DNA from: an uncultured Clostridia bacterium
GTDB lineage: Bacteria; Bacillota; Clostridia; Oscillospirales; Ruminococcaceae
Assembly (NCBI GenBank): GCA_947625375.1
Contig: CANQOC010000013.1
Location: 1-64,000 of the forward strand
Reading direction: 5' to 3'
Length of the DNA: 64,000 nt
Under the pieces are notes generated by a model, which was not told where the DNA came from, made no database searches, and saw nothing but the letters and a program-made list of their open reading frames with translations. Positions 15,126 through 24,805 of the stretch are shown here, piece after piece. The translations under genes and the position numbers were made by a program. Each line of letters begins with the position of its first letter. Within the stretch, counting starts at the first letter, position 1.

Positions 15126-17494
15126 TAGTCCGAACCTCCTTTAACGTATTCCGTGTAGTTATAGGTCTTGCCGTTTGCCCTGATGTCGCCAGACGAAAGG
15201 TCTACCTCGGTGGTATAGCCGTTCGAGTAGGTGGTGGTGATTTTGCTTCCGTCGATGCGGTAGTCGGTGATTGTCTCTCCGACGGCGGGGGCAAGAACCT
15301 CGCTCACAAGCTTATATGCCTTTGCGGCCTCGTCGGTCCAGCCTTCATAGTTTGCGAAATAAAGGTCGACGTAGTCGGTGTTGACAAGCTCGGAGGTCTC
15401 CTCGTGGATAAAGTCGAAGTGAAGGTTTGAACCCGAGGCAATCGCCTGTAATACCGCGACCGTCGTGTCCGGAGTGCCGTTAATGGGCTCGGTGGCGTAG
15501 TCGACATAGCCGTGAAGGACTATCTGGTAGAACGGGACGTCATAGTCGGTAATCTTGAACTGACTCGACTGGAGGGTCAAATCCTGAATCCTGTCGACCT
15601 TCGGAATGAGGAAGGCGTTCGGCGAATCGGCGATGACCTTTTTGTTCGATTCCTTCGCCGCGGCGAAATAGTCCTCGATGTATTGCGCCGTAACCTGTCG
15701 GTTGGTGCGGTTCTTGGTCGAGAAGTCGCTCCAAAGGGTGTTCGCGATGATTCCGAGACCGGCGCCCTGGTCAAACTTGCTGAGGTTCTTTGTGACCTTA
15801 TTTGAGAGCTTGGCGATTGACTTCGGACTCAAAAGAGCGGGGGCGACGCCGGAGTCGGGAGTGCCGTAGGCGATGTTATATGTGTACTGTCTCGAATAGG
15901 ACTTCGACACTCTGTACGCGGTGTTGAACAGCGTCCAGAAGCCGTTGCCGTTCGACTTAAAGGTGACGCCCGAGACGCTTGCGTAATAGTCGACGCCCTT
16001 TTCGCTGAAGTTTTTCAGCATCTTCTTATATGCGCCCTTGCCGCCGAGAATCGAGGCAACCGAGTCGCCGGTGTCGATTTTGCTCGACATCGAGTCGTCC
16101 GACCAGTCGTTATAGTTTACGACCATCTTGTCGACACCGAGCTCGCTAAGCTCGTCGACGATGTCCGAGGCGTCGTCAAACCTTGTATAAGCGGTCTTTA
16201 ATGCGACCGGGATACCGAGGATTGACTTCGACTTGCGGGTTCCGCCGTAGAAGTCGACATAGAGCGAAGGCTCGGAGGCGCCTTCCTTCTTGGTGAGGCC
16301 CTTTTCTTCGATGAGGTAGTTGCGGTATACGTCGGCGATTTCACCGACGGTGACCTCGCTGCCCTTTGCGTTTACGGGGTAATAGTCGACACCGATTTTA
16401 TCGACGCCGATTGTACCGTCGCCCTTTTCGAGAACTATGATTGCCGACGAGTCGCCGGTCATGTAGTAGTTGTCGGTCGAGCGGATTGTGAACGAGAAGT
16501 AGCAGCTGTTGTACCATGAGTTGTCGTTCTTTGAATAGGCGACCGAAGCGTGTGCGTCACAGAAGGTGTCGCCCGAGGAGGCTATCATCACAAGACCGTG
16601 GTCGCCCTTTACCATCGCCATAACAGGGAGATAAGCCTGTTCGGTCATGTCGGGCTCGACCTCCTTGACCTGGGTGATGTCTCTGCCGTAAACGGTCTGG
16701 GAGTAGTCCGAATAGGTGCCCTTGCCGTTGTTGAAGTTGATAACCGCGCCCGAGCCGTCGGGGATAAGCATATATCCCTCTTCGGTCGGCTCCGCGGCCG
16801 CCATATAGGGCAGAAGCGAGATGTCGGTGAGGATAATGGTGTCGCTCGTCGCCTCGGTGTCGTCCTTGACGTCTTCCTTATAGCCGTTGGTCTCCTTGAT
16901 TTCGCTCGTCTTGATGTAGACGCTCATGTGGTCGTCTTCAAGAATGAAGTATACCGGAACGGTGGCGCTCGCGGTCCTTAAGCGATAGGTGACCTTTAAG
17001 CCGTTGTCGACGGTGTCGAACTTGGTGTTGCCCTTATCGGTCGACTCGCGGTAGGAATAGAGGAAGGCGTTCGAGGTGATAAGGTCGGTCGCGTTGCCGT
17101 ATTTATACGAGAGGTTGGACATACGGTTCTGCTTGAGGTTGTTACGGCTTGTGGCGTCGTCGAGCATCGCGTTAATCGGGTTGGTCCAATAGATGTCGCC
17201 CGAATCCTTGTCGTAAAGACCGATGCGCTCGAGGGTGTTGTCCTCGACGCCGGGGTTGTAGTAGAGGATAAAGCGGTCGTTTTCGGCGGCGATTTCGCAC
17301 CCTGCGATTGCCTCGTCGTCGGTTATGTATTCATAAGACTCCTCTTCCTCTTCGTCTCCCGATGCCGCGGAGGAATCCCCCTCGGCGGCGGAGGCGTCGG
17401 CTGTTTCGTCATCGGCGGCAGCCGGCACCGCCATTGATATGAGCATTGCCGCTACAAGCAGGCAAGCCAGTAATTTCAGAAATACACTTTTCAT
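15125..17494 (-). CDS. Secreted DUF5696 protein
   Basis: The protein has 789 residues. A signal peptide (about 1-27, cleavage near AAA-DDE) is followed by an acidic linker (DEEEEE near 50), then a long beta-rich extracellular region matching what I know as DUF5696. A barrel-like part (about 400-700) has VDKMVVNYNDW, GVDYYASVSG and SNLHFDFIHEE. The architecture, beta-sandwich then a TIM-barrel-like region, recalls glycosidases, but I cannot assign catalytic residues. Genes of this family are usually found beside sugar ABC transporters and Yip1-like proteins, as here. The role is unknown; glycan binding or cleavage is inference. Confidence 0.75.
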   Translation of the reverse strand: MKSVFLKLLACLLVAAMLISMAVPAAADDETADASAAEGDSSAASGDEEEEESYEYITDDEAIAGCEIAAENDRFILYYNPGVEDNTLERIGLYDKDSGDIYWTNPINAMLDDATSRNNLKQNRMSNLSYKYGNATDLITSNAFLYSYRESTDKGNTKFDTVDNGLKVTYRLRTASATVPVYFILEDDHMSVYIKTSEIKETNGYKEDVKDDTEATSDTIILTDISLLPYMAAAEPTEEGYMLIPDGSGAVINFNNGKGTYSDYSQTVYGRDITQVKEVEPDMTEQAYLPVMAMVKGDHGLVMIASSGDTFCDAHASVAYSKNDNSWYNSCYFSFTIRSTDNYYMTGDSSAIIVLEKGDGTIGVDKIGVDYYPVNAKGSEVTVGEIADVYRNYLIEEKGLTKKEGASEPSLYVDFYGGTRKSKSILGIPVALKTAYTRFDDASDIVDELSELGVDKMVVNYNDWSDDSMSSKIDTGDSVASILGGKGAYKKMLKNFSEKGVDYYASVSGVTFKSNGNGFWTLFNTAYRVSKSYSRQYTYNIAYGTPDSGVAPALLSPKSIAKLSNKVTKNLSKFDQGAGLGIIANTLWSDFSTKNRTNRQVTAQYIEDYFAAAKESNKKVIADSPNAFLIPKVDRIQDLTLQSSQFKITDYDVPFYQIVLHGYVDYATEPINGTPDTTVAVLQAIASGSNLHFDFIHEETSELVNTDYVDLYFANYEGWTDEAAKAYKLVSEVLAPAVGETITDYRIDGSKITTTYSNGYTTEVDLSSGDIRANGKTYNYTEYVKGGSD

Positions 17495-17516
17495 AATTTA
17501 CTCACTTTCTGCCTTG

Positions 17517-18152
17517 TCAGCTTCTTACTCGATAGAGTATTTCGGTGTAGATTGTCGCGAAGAAAACGTATACCTGCTGGAAGAGGGACATTATAAGCGC
17601 GAGGAGCACGAGTATAATGAGCATTCCGAGGACCGTGCATATCATCGTGACGATTGTGACGGTAAAGTTGTATTGGTGGCAGGCCTTCATTCCGAATACC
17701 ATCAGTATCACCGACCACCAGAGACCTACGAGATAAATCGCGTTGTACCAGATGCTCTCGTCAAGGGTCAGGCCGTATGAAATAGCGGTCGAGAGGAAGT
17801 TGCCGACGATGTAGGGCACAAGGGCATATGCGGAATAAATGGCGACTCTTCTCATATTTCCTTCGCCGTCAAACAGTGTGCAAAGACTCCAGTTCGCGAC
17901 CACCCATGTCGCATAGTACGCAACCGACTGTACAAGTATCGGGACGATATTGAAGATGTCGGAATAAGCGCGGGTGTTATAGGCAAAGCCGCCGTATCTG
18001 GAGGAGAATACCTGTGAGGCAAAGAGCAGGAACACGATGAAGAACGCGATTTTCAATGAGCCCGCTTTCTTCCATCTCATGTCTTCAAACCCTTCGGTCG
18101 GGTGGAAGACAACGTGTTTGACCCATTGCCAGGGTTTCATGTCGTACAGCAT
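17517..18152 (-). CDS. Yip1-domain membrane protein
   Basis: This 211-residue protein has a short cytoplasmic N-terminus containing the typical opening HPTEGFEDMRWKKAGSLKIA, then five to six membrane helices. The Yip1 family motif region YSAYALVPYIVG lies at about 110-121. The function of bacterial Yip1 proteins is not settled. The gene starts directly after the stop of the NHL/TPR gene, so the two are probably made in fixed ratio. Confidence 0.75.
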   Translation of the reverse strand: MLYDMKPWQWVKHVVFHPTEGFEDMRWKKAGSLKIAFFIVFLLFASQVFSSRYGGFAYNTRAYSDIFNIVPILVQSVAYYATWVVANWSLCTLFDGEGNMRRVAIYSAYALVPYIVGNFLSTAISYGLTLDESIWYNAIYLVGLWWSVILMVFGMKACHQYNFTVTIVTMICTVLGMLIILVLLALIMSLFQQVYVFFATIYTEILYRVRS

Positions 18153-19820
18153 TTATTTTTTGCCCCCTTTCTTAGTGCTCGCAACAATGTTCGAGATAAT
18201 CTTCTTGCCGCCCTCGGCTATCTTTCCGACGCCGGTGGCGATAAGCTTCTGGGGAATCTTGCCCTTTTTCTTGAGTATCTTGATGATGACGAGTATGACG
18301 ATTATAATCAGGATTATGATTACATAGAGCGTGAAGTTGTTTCTTAAGGTTTCCTGACGGTTGGCCTCGAATGCTCTGTCATATTCGTCGGCGTCGAACG
18401 AAAGCTTTGAATACTTGATGGCGCCCTTATAGTCGTCCTGGTTGTAAAGGGCCTTGGCGGTGCCGATGAGAGCCATATAGTATCCGCCGTCGCGCTTAAG
18501 GACCTCCTGCCAGATGTCATAGGCTTCTTCGTAAAGACCCTCGTTGTGGAGCGCGATTGCCTCGTGGACATATCTTCCGAATTCGGTCAGGCCGAAGACG
18601 GTTATGTCGCAGTTTCTTCCGTCGAGGACGTAAATCTTATCGTCATAGGTCTCGATTGCGTTCGGGTTGTTGAAGCCGCCGCGCTGCTCCTCCTGGTCGA
18701 ATCCGCAGATGAGAAGCTGGTTGCAGCGCTCGTCGTACTGGAATACGCGCCCCGAGGTGTAGTCGAGAATGTTGATGAAGTGGTCGTCCGAAATTGAGAT
18801 ATCGGTGAGACGGGTGGCATATGTCGTGCCGTTATAGGTAATCGAAACCTGGTCGCCGAAGGAGTCGTTGTCGGCGGTTCTTTCGAGAATGTTATATCCC
18901 GCCGGATTGAGCTTCTTGACCGCGTCGGTCGTGGTGTTCGCGACCTCGGTTACGGTGTAGATAAAGCCCTCGTCGTCGATATCGAAGTTTGCGTATTCAA
19001 CAGGGGTCGCCCTCTCGATTGACGCAAGCTGTGAATCCGAGGCGATTTTTCTCCAGATTCGGTTTCTGATGACCGTCGCCGTAACCTCAACGCGGTTGGC
19101 GCCGTAGAATCCGAGGAACGAACCCGCTTCGGAGAACATGATTGCTCCCTTGTTGACCGCGGGGCAGATGACGTATACGTTCTTTGCCGAGTCGACGACG
19201 ACCTTTGTGCAATAGAACGACTGGGTGTCATAGAGCGCGCTCTCGGGGCGGTAGTATTCGGTCAGGATTCTCGCCGAGGTTTTCGTCTCTTCGACGCAGC
19301 GGACGATGCGCTGATTGTCTCTGTCGGCGATATACATCTCTCCGTCGTGGTCGACGAATATTCCGTAGGGCGCCTTAAGCTCGTCGGCATCGACCTCGAC
19401 GGTGTTGCCCTCTTCGTCGGTTACGGTGTGCTTAGAGGTGGAGCCGGGGAAGTATTTATAGCACGCGAGAAGGTTGAAGTTGATATCGGTCTTGATGATT
19501 CTGTTGTTTCCGGTATCACAGATATAGATGTCGCCGTTGTCGGCAAAGAAGAAGTCCTTCATGTCCGACATTGTCGTCGGCTCGTTTTCGCTGATGAAGA
19601 ATTCGCTCTCGGGGTCGGCAAGCTGTGACAGTCCGATTCTCGTTGAATCGGCGGTGTCGATAACTTCATAGCCCGCCTGTGACGGAACGGCATTCCACCA
19701 AGCGTCGTAGTTATAGGTTGTATACGGGTCCACCGCGCTGACCGCTGTACACATCAGCGTTGCCGCGGCCACAACGGCGACCAGCACACAAAGAAGCTTT
19801 TTTATTTTCATTGTAATCAC
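18153..19820 (-). CDS. NHL-repeat/TPR membrane-anchored protein
   Basis: The protein has 555 residues. A GTG start (19820) is spaced 7 bases from AAAGGTG; an internal ATG at 19811 is less well placed. There is a signal peptide (about 1-30). An NHL beta-propeller follows with blades such as DNGDIYICDTGNNRIIK, DGEMYIADRDNQRIVR and DDKIYVLDGRNCDI (about 80-420). Two TPR-like helical pairs (about 425-490: HNEGLYEEAYDIWQEVLKR, YNQDDYKGAIKYSKLSF) come next, then one membrane helix (about 500-522, Ile/Val only) and a Lys-rich cytoplasmic tail. This is an extracytoplasmic binding platform anchored by its C-terminus. Whether it binds a glycan, a lipid or a protein is unknown. Confidence 0.85.
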   Translation of the reverse strand: MITMKIKKLLCVLVAVVAAATLMCTAVSAVDPYTTYNYDAWWNAVPSQAGYEVIDTADSTRIGLSQLADPESEFFISENEPTTMSDMKDFFFADNGDIYICDTGNNRIIKTDINFNLLACYKYFPGSTSKHTVTDEEGNTVEVDADELKAPYGIFVDHDGEMYIADRDNQRIVRCVEETKTSARILTEYYRPESALYDTQSFYCTKVVVDSAKNVYVICPAVNKGAIMFSEAGSFLGFYGANRVEVTATVIRNRIWRKIASDSQLASIERATPVEYANFDIDDEGFIYTVTEVANTTTDAVKKLNPAGYNILERTADNDSFGDQVSITYNGTTYATRLTDISISDDHFINILDYTSGRVFQYDERCNQLLICGFDQEEQRGGFNNPNAIETYDDKIYVLDGRNCDITVFGLTEFGRYVHEAIALHNEGLYEEAYDIWQEVLKRDGGYYMALIGTAKALYNQDDYKGAIKYSKLSFDADEYDRAFEANRQETLRNNFTLYVIIILIIIVILVIIKILKKKGKIPQKLIATGVGKIAEGGKKIISNIVASTKKGGKK

Positions 19821-19856
19821 CGCTTATCACCTTTCTGTTTATTTTTAAACTGTGTC

Positions 19857-20834
19857 TTAGTCCTTCATACCCGAGTTGGCCATGGTCTCCATGACGTTGC
19901 TCTGTGCGATAAGGAATATGACAAGCGGAGGAATCATCAGCACAACGGCAGAGGCATAGATGATACCCTGACGGGCGATACCCGAAGCCGCAAGCTGTGT
20001 CATGATGGTCGGGAGGGTCTTAAGGCTCTCCTTATATACCAGCGCGCCGCCCTGTACGTTCCAAGCGCCTTGGAAGACGAAGATGATAAGTGTCGCGATA
20101 GCGGGCTTCTGGTTGGGGATAACAACCTGCCAGCAGGTTCTGAATGCTCCCGCGCCGTCGACCTTCGCCGCGTCGATAATCGCGTCGTTGATGGTCGACA
20201 TATTCTGTCTCATAAGGTACAGACCCATCGACGTCGCGACATTCGGGAGAATCAGCGCCCAATAGGTGTTGATCATACCCATCTTTGCCATGATGACGAA
20301 CTGCATAATCCATGTGGCGGTTGAAGTGAAGAGCATGGATATAACTATAAGCTGGTTTGCGAATCTGTATCCCGGGATATTCGGGCACTTCGAGAGGACG
20401 TATGCACAGCAGCAGACCACGAAGACGTGCATCACAGTGATGACAACCGTGATGAATACCGAGTTGAACACATATCTCGAGAACGGAACCCAGAGGTTTC
20501 CGGCGACCTTAAACAGATTCGAGAAGTTTTCTCCCGTGGGATGCATAACATAAAGCTTTGGCGGGAAGATGAAGAGCTCGCTTATCGGTTTCAGCGACTG
20601 TACAATCGAATACCACAGCGGGAACACCATGAACAGTCCGAGAAGCGTTAGGAGAAGTCCGATGCAGATATCTCCGCCGAGAGAGCCGTTAATGTGCTTT
20701 CCCTTTGACTTCTTAACCCTTGCCTTTTCAATGTCGCCCTTTTTCTTCTGACGCTTTCTCAGCTTTTTAAGCGCCTTTTCGTTGGCGGCTTCCAAAGAAT
20801 CCATCGTCGGATTCTTTACAGCGGTTTCAGCCAT
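19857..20834 (-). CDS. Carbohydrate ABC transporter permease (MalG-like)
   Basis: This 325-residue permease has six helices and an EAA loop AIIDAAKVDGAGAFRTCWQV (about 210-230). The N-terminal about 45 residues are Lys-rich (LRKRQKKKGDIEKARVKKS), again an extension beyond the family. It follows its MalF-like partner by 15 bases and has a GGAGGGG ribosome-binding site. With the solute-binding protein two genes upstream it makes a full importer apart from the ATPase. Confidence 0.9.
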   Translation of the reverse strand: MAETAVKNPTMDSLEAANEKALKKLRKRQKKKGDIEKARVKKSKGKHINGSLGGDICIGLLLTLLGLFMVFPLWYSIVQSLKPISELFIFPPKLYVMHPTGENFSNLFKVAGNLWVPFSRYVFNSVFITVVITVMHVFVVCCCAYVLSKCPNIPGYRFANQLIVISMLFTSTATWIMQFVIMAKMGMINTYWALILPNVATSMGLYLMRQNMSTINDAIIDAAKVDGAGAFRTCWQVVIPNQKPAIATLIIFVFQGAWNVQGGALVYKESLKTLPTIMTQLAASGIARQGIIYASAVVLMIPPLVIFLIAQSNVMETMANSGMKD

Positions 20835-20849
20835 TATCTTTCCCCTCCT

Positions 20850-21797
20850 TTAGTCCGTGTATTTGCTGAGCACTCTTCTGATGACCTGGTTCGTTATAAG
20901 CATCACCGCGAAGAGGACGAAGCATATTGCCGAGGCGTAGCCCATCTCATATCTGATTGAGCCGTAGTCGTTTGCGTGGTTCATAATAGTATGTACCGCG
21001 TAGTCGGTGGACGGCAGACCGCAGAGCTGCTGTCCGACGGTTCCGACAGTGAACGCTCCCGAAATCGCGAGAACGGCGGCGAAGAGGAGCGACGGTCCCA
21101 TCGCCGGGATGGTGATGGTAAAGAGCTCCTGGAACCTGTTCTGAATTCCCTCGATAGCTCCCGCTTCATAGAGCGCGGTATCGATTCCCTGGAATCCGGC
21201 GCGGAGCGCAAGGAAGCCGGCGCCCATCGACATCCAGAGCTGTACGATGATGACGACGGTCATCATGTAGCGCGTATCGGTAAGCCACTGTTTTGCTGAA
21301 TTGATGATTCCGAAGTCCATAAGAACCGAGTTGAGGTAGCCGTATGAGTCGCCCGAGAATACGAGCTGCCAGATGACGTATGCCGACGGGGTCATGGACG
21401 GGGCGTAGAACACGAAGGTGAATACAACCTTCAGGACCGGGTTCATCTCGTTGATGAGCCAAGCGAGGATAAAGCTCAGCACATAGGAGAAAGGACCGGT
21501 GAATATCGCGAAGATAAGCGTATTCTTAATCGCGATAAGGAAGACGTCGTCGTTCACGAAAAGGGAATAGAAGTTTGTGAGTCCGATGTATCTCGGGAAC
21601 TGTACGAGGTTAAAGGATGTAAGTCCGAGAGGCAGCGACATGACGACCGGAATGATGGTGAAGAACGCGAAGAGCGCGAAGAACGGGAGCATCATCCAAT
21701 AGCACGCCTGATTCGCTTTCATCAGGTGGAGCGTATAATGGAACTTGCTCTCTGTGTTAATCGGCTTGACCGAAGTCTGCTCTTTAGCTTTTGCCAT
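20850..21797 (-). CDS. Sugar ABC transporter permease (MalF-like)
   Basis: This 315-residue protein has six helices and an EAA loop ALYEAGAIEGIQNRFQELFT (about 205-225). It lies 18 bases after the solute-binding protein gene and 15 bases before the MalG-like partner. It is the most standard member of the four permeases, with only a short N-terminus. Confidence 0.9.
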   Translation of the reverse strand: MAKAKEQTSVKPINTESKFHYTLHLMKANQACYWMMLPFFALFAFFTIIPVVMSLPLGLTSFNLVQFPRYIGLTNFYSLFVNDDVFLIAIKNTLIFAIFTGPFSYVLSFILAWLINEMNPVLKVVFTFVFYAPSMTPSAYVIWQLVFSGDSYGYLNSVLMDFGIINSAKQWLTDTRYMMTVVIIVQLWMSMGAGFLALRAGFQGIDTALYEAGAIEGIQNRFQELFTITIPAMGPSLLFAAVLAISGAFTVGTVGQQLCGLPSTDYAVHTIMNHANDYGSIRYEMGYASAICFVLFAVMLITNQVIRRVLSKYTD

Positions 21798-21815
21798 TTT
21801 TAAATCCTCCCTCCT

Positions 21816-24740
21816 TTATTGTTCCTCGGGAACTTCGATGCCGAGCTCCTCGAGTTTTCTGATGATTTCGTCGTTGATGTCCTTGTTGTACCAGGCGAGG
21901 GTATCGCGCGGGTTGCTGGACAGGTTGACGGTCTCTCTGAATGCGTTGGTGATGTTTCTGGTGACGATATATGTCGCCGGAATGATGTCGATATCGACGG
22001 TGTTCTGCATCTGCTCCCTGATGGTGTTGAGCTCGGTCTGGCTCCATGCGAGCTGCTCGAGAGCTTCATAGTTTGCGGTCTCAAAACGTCCCATAGGGCC
22101 GAGGAGAGCTTCAATCGAGCGTCCGTACTCGGACTGAATATCGGCGCTGGTGAACCACTTGATGAGCTCCCAGGCGTTCTTTCTCTGCTCCTCGTTGAGC
22201 TTCGAGAAGATGACCGCGCCGGCAGACGAGGAGGTCGTCGCGTGACTTACTGTTCCGTCGTCGTTGACGGTGCCGGGAATCGGCTCGAACTCCCAGAGTC
22301 CGCGGATTTCGGGGGCAGCCATGTAGAGCTGGTTATAGAAGGTGTATCCGGTGATGATAATCGGATATTCACCGGTACGGAATCTCGAGAACTGGTCGAA
22401 GACCTGTTCAAAGCTGTAGGTGGTATAGAACTTGGTCCAAAGCTCGAACGCCTCGACTATCTCCTGATTGTCGAAGATGGTGGCGGTCTTGGCCTGGTTG
22501 TAATATCCGAGACCTCTCTGGACTACGAAGGTTCCGAAGACGTCGAAGTTGAAGCCGACGCCGAGGTTGCTTCTCTGGAGGGTCGGGAGCATGTCGATAA
22601 GCTCATCCCAGGTGTCCGGGCCCTTGTCATATCCGAAGGACTGCAAAACGTCGGTCCTTGCGAACATCATCGAGAACATCTGTGAAATCGGGAGGCCGTA
22701 AACGCCGTCCTGATATTTATAAAGTGTCATGACGTTCGGAGCGAAGCGCTTGATGACGTCCTGATAGTCCGGGAACTGCGAGATATCGACGAGGCAGTCA
22801 CGGGCAGCGAGCTGAATCGGGAGGTCGCCGCCGACGAAGAGGACGACGTCCGGACCCTTGCCCGCAAGGGTGGATTCAAGGATACCGCCCTGTACGAGAT
22901 TGATGTTTACCGGGATTCCGGTGTCGGCGACAAAGTACGAGTCGACGAGCTCCTTGACTATCTGCGCCTGGTCGCGTCCGAGGGATACCCAGACGTTGAG
23001 GGCGGCCTTGTTTTCGTCCGAGAGGACGTCATAGTCCTCGAAGAAGGAGCCGATAAAGGACTGGAAGCTGAACTTGAGCTGTTTGAAGAAGTTTTCTTTT
23101 ATCGGGCTGAATTTCTGGTCCGCGGAGGCAATCTCTATCATGTCAACCTCAAGAGCCTGACTCCTGTAGTCCGCCATCCACTGCGAAAGGGACGAGATGT
23201 TGTCCTTAAGCTGTCCGAGGCAGGACGGGATATCGTCGGGTCTCTTTACGAGTCTGTCGAGCAGTTTTGCCATCGTTTCGAGCGAAACGGCTTCGGTACC
23301 GGCGGTACCCGCGAGTGTTTCAACCTCGGACTTGATGTCTCTCAGCTGCTGCGCATACTTCTCGAAGTCCTCGATGATGCCCGGAATCTGATTCTGAATC
23401 ATATAGGTGTTGTATTCGTCGGGCGAAGGACCGGTAATCTGGAGAATCTGACGGTAATAGCTGTTGAGGTAATAGACGACGTCGTCGAGGCGGCGCATTA
23501 TGCTGCCGATTTCGCCCGGCATTGCCTCGAGCATGATGTTGTGGTCGCCGGCTTCAAGCCAGAAGTAAAGGGTATTCCCCTCGGCGTCCGAGGGAACGAC
23601 GCAGTCCCAGGTGGTGGAATAGTAGAACTTAATCTGTTCCGCTTCTTTACAGGGGACCTCGCCGTCGATATAGAGCGTTCTGTTGGAATAAAGACCTCTC
23701 ATCTGGTCCTGCTTCGAGCGGATGCCGAGCTTTACCCAGCCGTCCTTATCCATATGGAAGTCCCAGCTTATGTACTGACCCGAGGTCTTCCAGTTTTCCT
23801 TTCCGATGGTGTTATATACCATCTTCGAGGCGGAGCCGCCGGTCGGCGAAGTGAGGTATGTGGAACGGTCATAGGTGGGGTAAAGGGTGACGTCCGAAGC
23901 GCTCGCCGGGGTCTCGCCCTCGAGGGTGATGAGCACGCCGGTGGTCTGCGATGCCTTGGACTCGTCGGTGGTGACGGTGTCGGTCGCGGAAAGCGGCTCG
24001 ACCTCCTCGGGATTGCAGAAGGTAATCTTTTCAATCGCGAATCTCGCCTTTTCTGAGGTGAGGGTGATTGTATGGCTTCCGGCGGTGAGGTAGAACCCTA
24101 AGGGTCCGCTGAAAAGTCCGTCGGAGTCCTTTACATAGGTACTCTGCCAGGTGAGCTCTTCTTCGAGAGTCGGGCGAATCTGGTTTCCATGAGAGTCGAC
24201 CCTGAAGCCGCGGTTGCCGTTTTCGTCATAGACGAAGGTCTTTTCGGCGCCGACCCAGACCTTGCTGAGCTCAACGCCGCGCTCCGCGGTGTCGAAGGGA
24301 TATTCTCCGTCAATCATGACGCCGAACTGAATGTTGTTCGCCGAGCCCGCCAGAGCGTAATAGTCAATCTTCATACCGTAGACTCCCGTCTCGGGTACGT
24401 TGACCTCAAACTCGACGGTTCCGCCCTGATTGTTCCAGATAAGAGCCGTTCTGCCGTCGATTTCGCCGACCTCGGCTCCCGAATCGTCGGAGGCATAGGT
24501 ATAGTCGGCGCCGTTGATGACGGCTTCTGTCTTGGGTCTTGGGTCGCCGGCATGCTTATCGTAATAAGTGCCGTAGGTGCGCTCTCTGTTTTCGTCGGCA
24601 AGCGTTTGTGCCGAAGTGTCCTTCGACGCAGCCGGTTCGTCGGCAGCATTGCCGTCGGCGAAAACAGGTGCCAGTGCCGGCACTGTCATCACTAAAGCAA
24701 TAACGAGCGATGCAAGACGCCTGAACATTTTGTCTTTCAC
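21816..24740 (-). CDS. Solute-binding protein with N-terminal carbohydrate-binding-like modules
   Basis: GTG 24740 fits GAAAGGTGG with 7 bases; an upstream ATG overlaps that site. The protein has 974 residues, roughly twice the usual solute-binding protein. A signal peptide (about 1-28) is followed by two beta-sandwich modules that look carbohydrate-binding (about 65-240 with WNNQGGTVEFEVNVPETGVY and GPLGFYLTAGSHTITL; about 270-425 with WLEAGDHNIMLEAMPG). An alpha-helical linker (about 430-540) comes next. The C-terminal part (about 560-974) is a type 1 extracellular solute-binding domain (GPDVVLFVGGDLPIQLA, GVYGLPISQMFSMMFARTDV, GPDTWDELIDMLP). No lipobox is seen. It presumably feeds a sugar or glycoconjugate to the permeases downstream. 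Confidence 0.85.
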   Translation of the reverse strand: MKDKMFRRLASLVIALVMTVPALAPVFADGNAADEPAASKDTSAQTLADENRERTYGTYYDKHAGDPRPKTEAVINGADYTYASDDSGAEVGEIDGRTALIWNNQGGTVEFEVNVPETGVYGMKIDYYALAGSANNIQFGVMIDGEYPFDTAERGVELSKVWVGAEKTFVYDENGNRGFRVDSHGNQIRPTLEEELTWQSTYVKDSDGLFSGPLGFYLTAGSHTITLTSEKARFAIEKITFCNPEEVEPLSATDTVTTDESKASQTTGVLITLEGETPASASDVTLYPTYDRSTYLTSPTGGSASKMVYNTIGKENWKTSGQYISWDFHMDKDGWVKLGIRSKQDQMRGLYSNRTLYIDGEVPCKEAEQIKFYYSTTWDCVVPSDAEGNTLYFWLEAGDHNIMLEAMPGEIGSIMRRLDDVVYYLNSYYRQILQITGPSPDEYNTYMIQNQIPGIIEDFEKYAQQLRDIKSEVETLAGTAGTEAVSLETMAKLLDRLVKRPDDIPSCLGQLKDNISSLSQWMADYRSQALEVDMIEIASADQKFSPIKENFFKQLKFSFQSFIGSFFEDYDVLSDENKAALNVWVSLGRDQAQIVKELVDSYFVADTGIPVNINLVQGGILESTLAGKGPDVVLFVGGDLPIQLAARDCLVDISQFPDYQDVIKRFAPNVMTLYKYQDGVYGLPISQMFSMMFARTDVLQSFGYDKGPDTWDELIDMLPTLQRSNLGVGFNFDVFGTFVVQRGLGYYNQAKTATIFDNQEIVEAFELWTKFYTTYSFEQVFDQFSRFRTGEYPIIITGYTFYNQLYMAAPEIRGLWEFEPIPGTVNDDGTVSHATTSSSAGAVIFSKLNEEQRKNAWELIKWFTSADIQSEYGRSIEALLGPMGRFETANYEALEQLAWSQTELNTIREQMQNTVDIDIIPATYIVTRNITNAFRETVNLSSNPRDTLAWYNKDINDEIIRKLEELGIEVPEEQ

Positions 24741-24805
24741 TGTGAATCCACCTTTCCGTTGCAAACTGAATGATATATGTTTTCCAAATGGGTTAAAAAA
24801 GATGT

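Noticed and set aside
15512..16981. Several 90-140 codon frames on the plus strand across the DUF5696 gene
   Set aside because: They are antisense shadows of the DUF5696 coding sequence, with low-complexity valine/aspartate-rich translations and no start signals.
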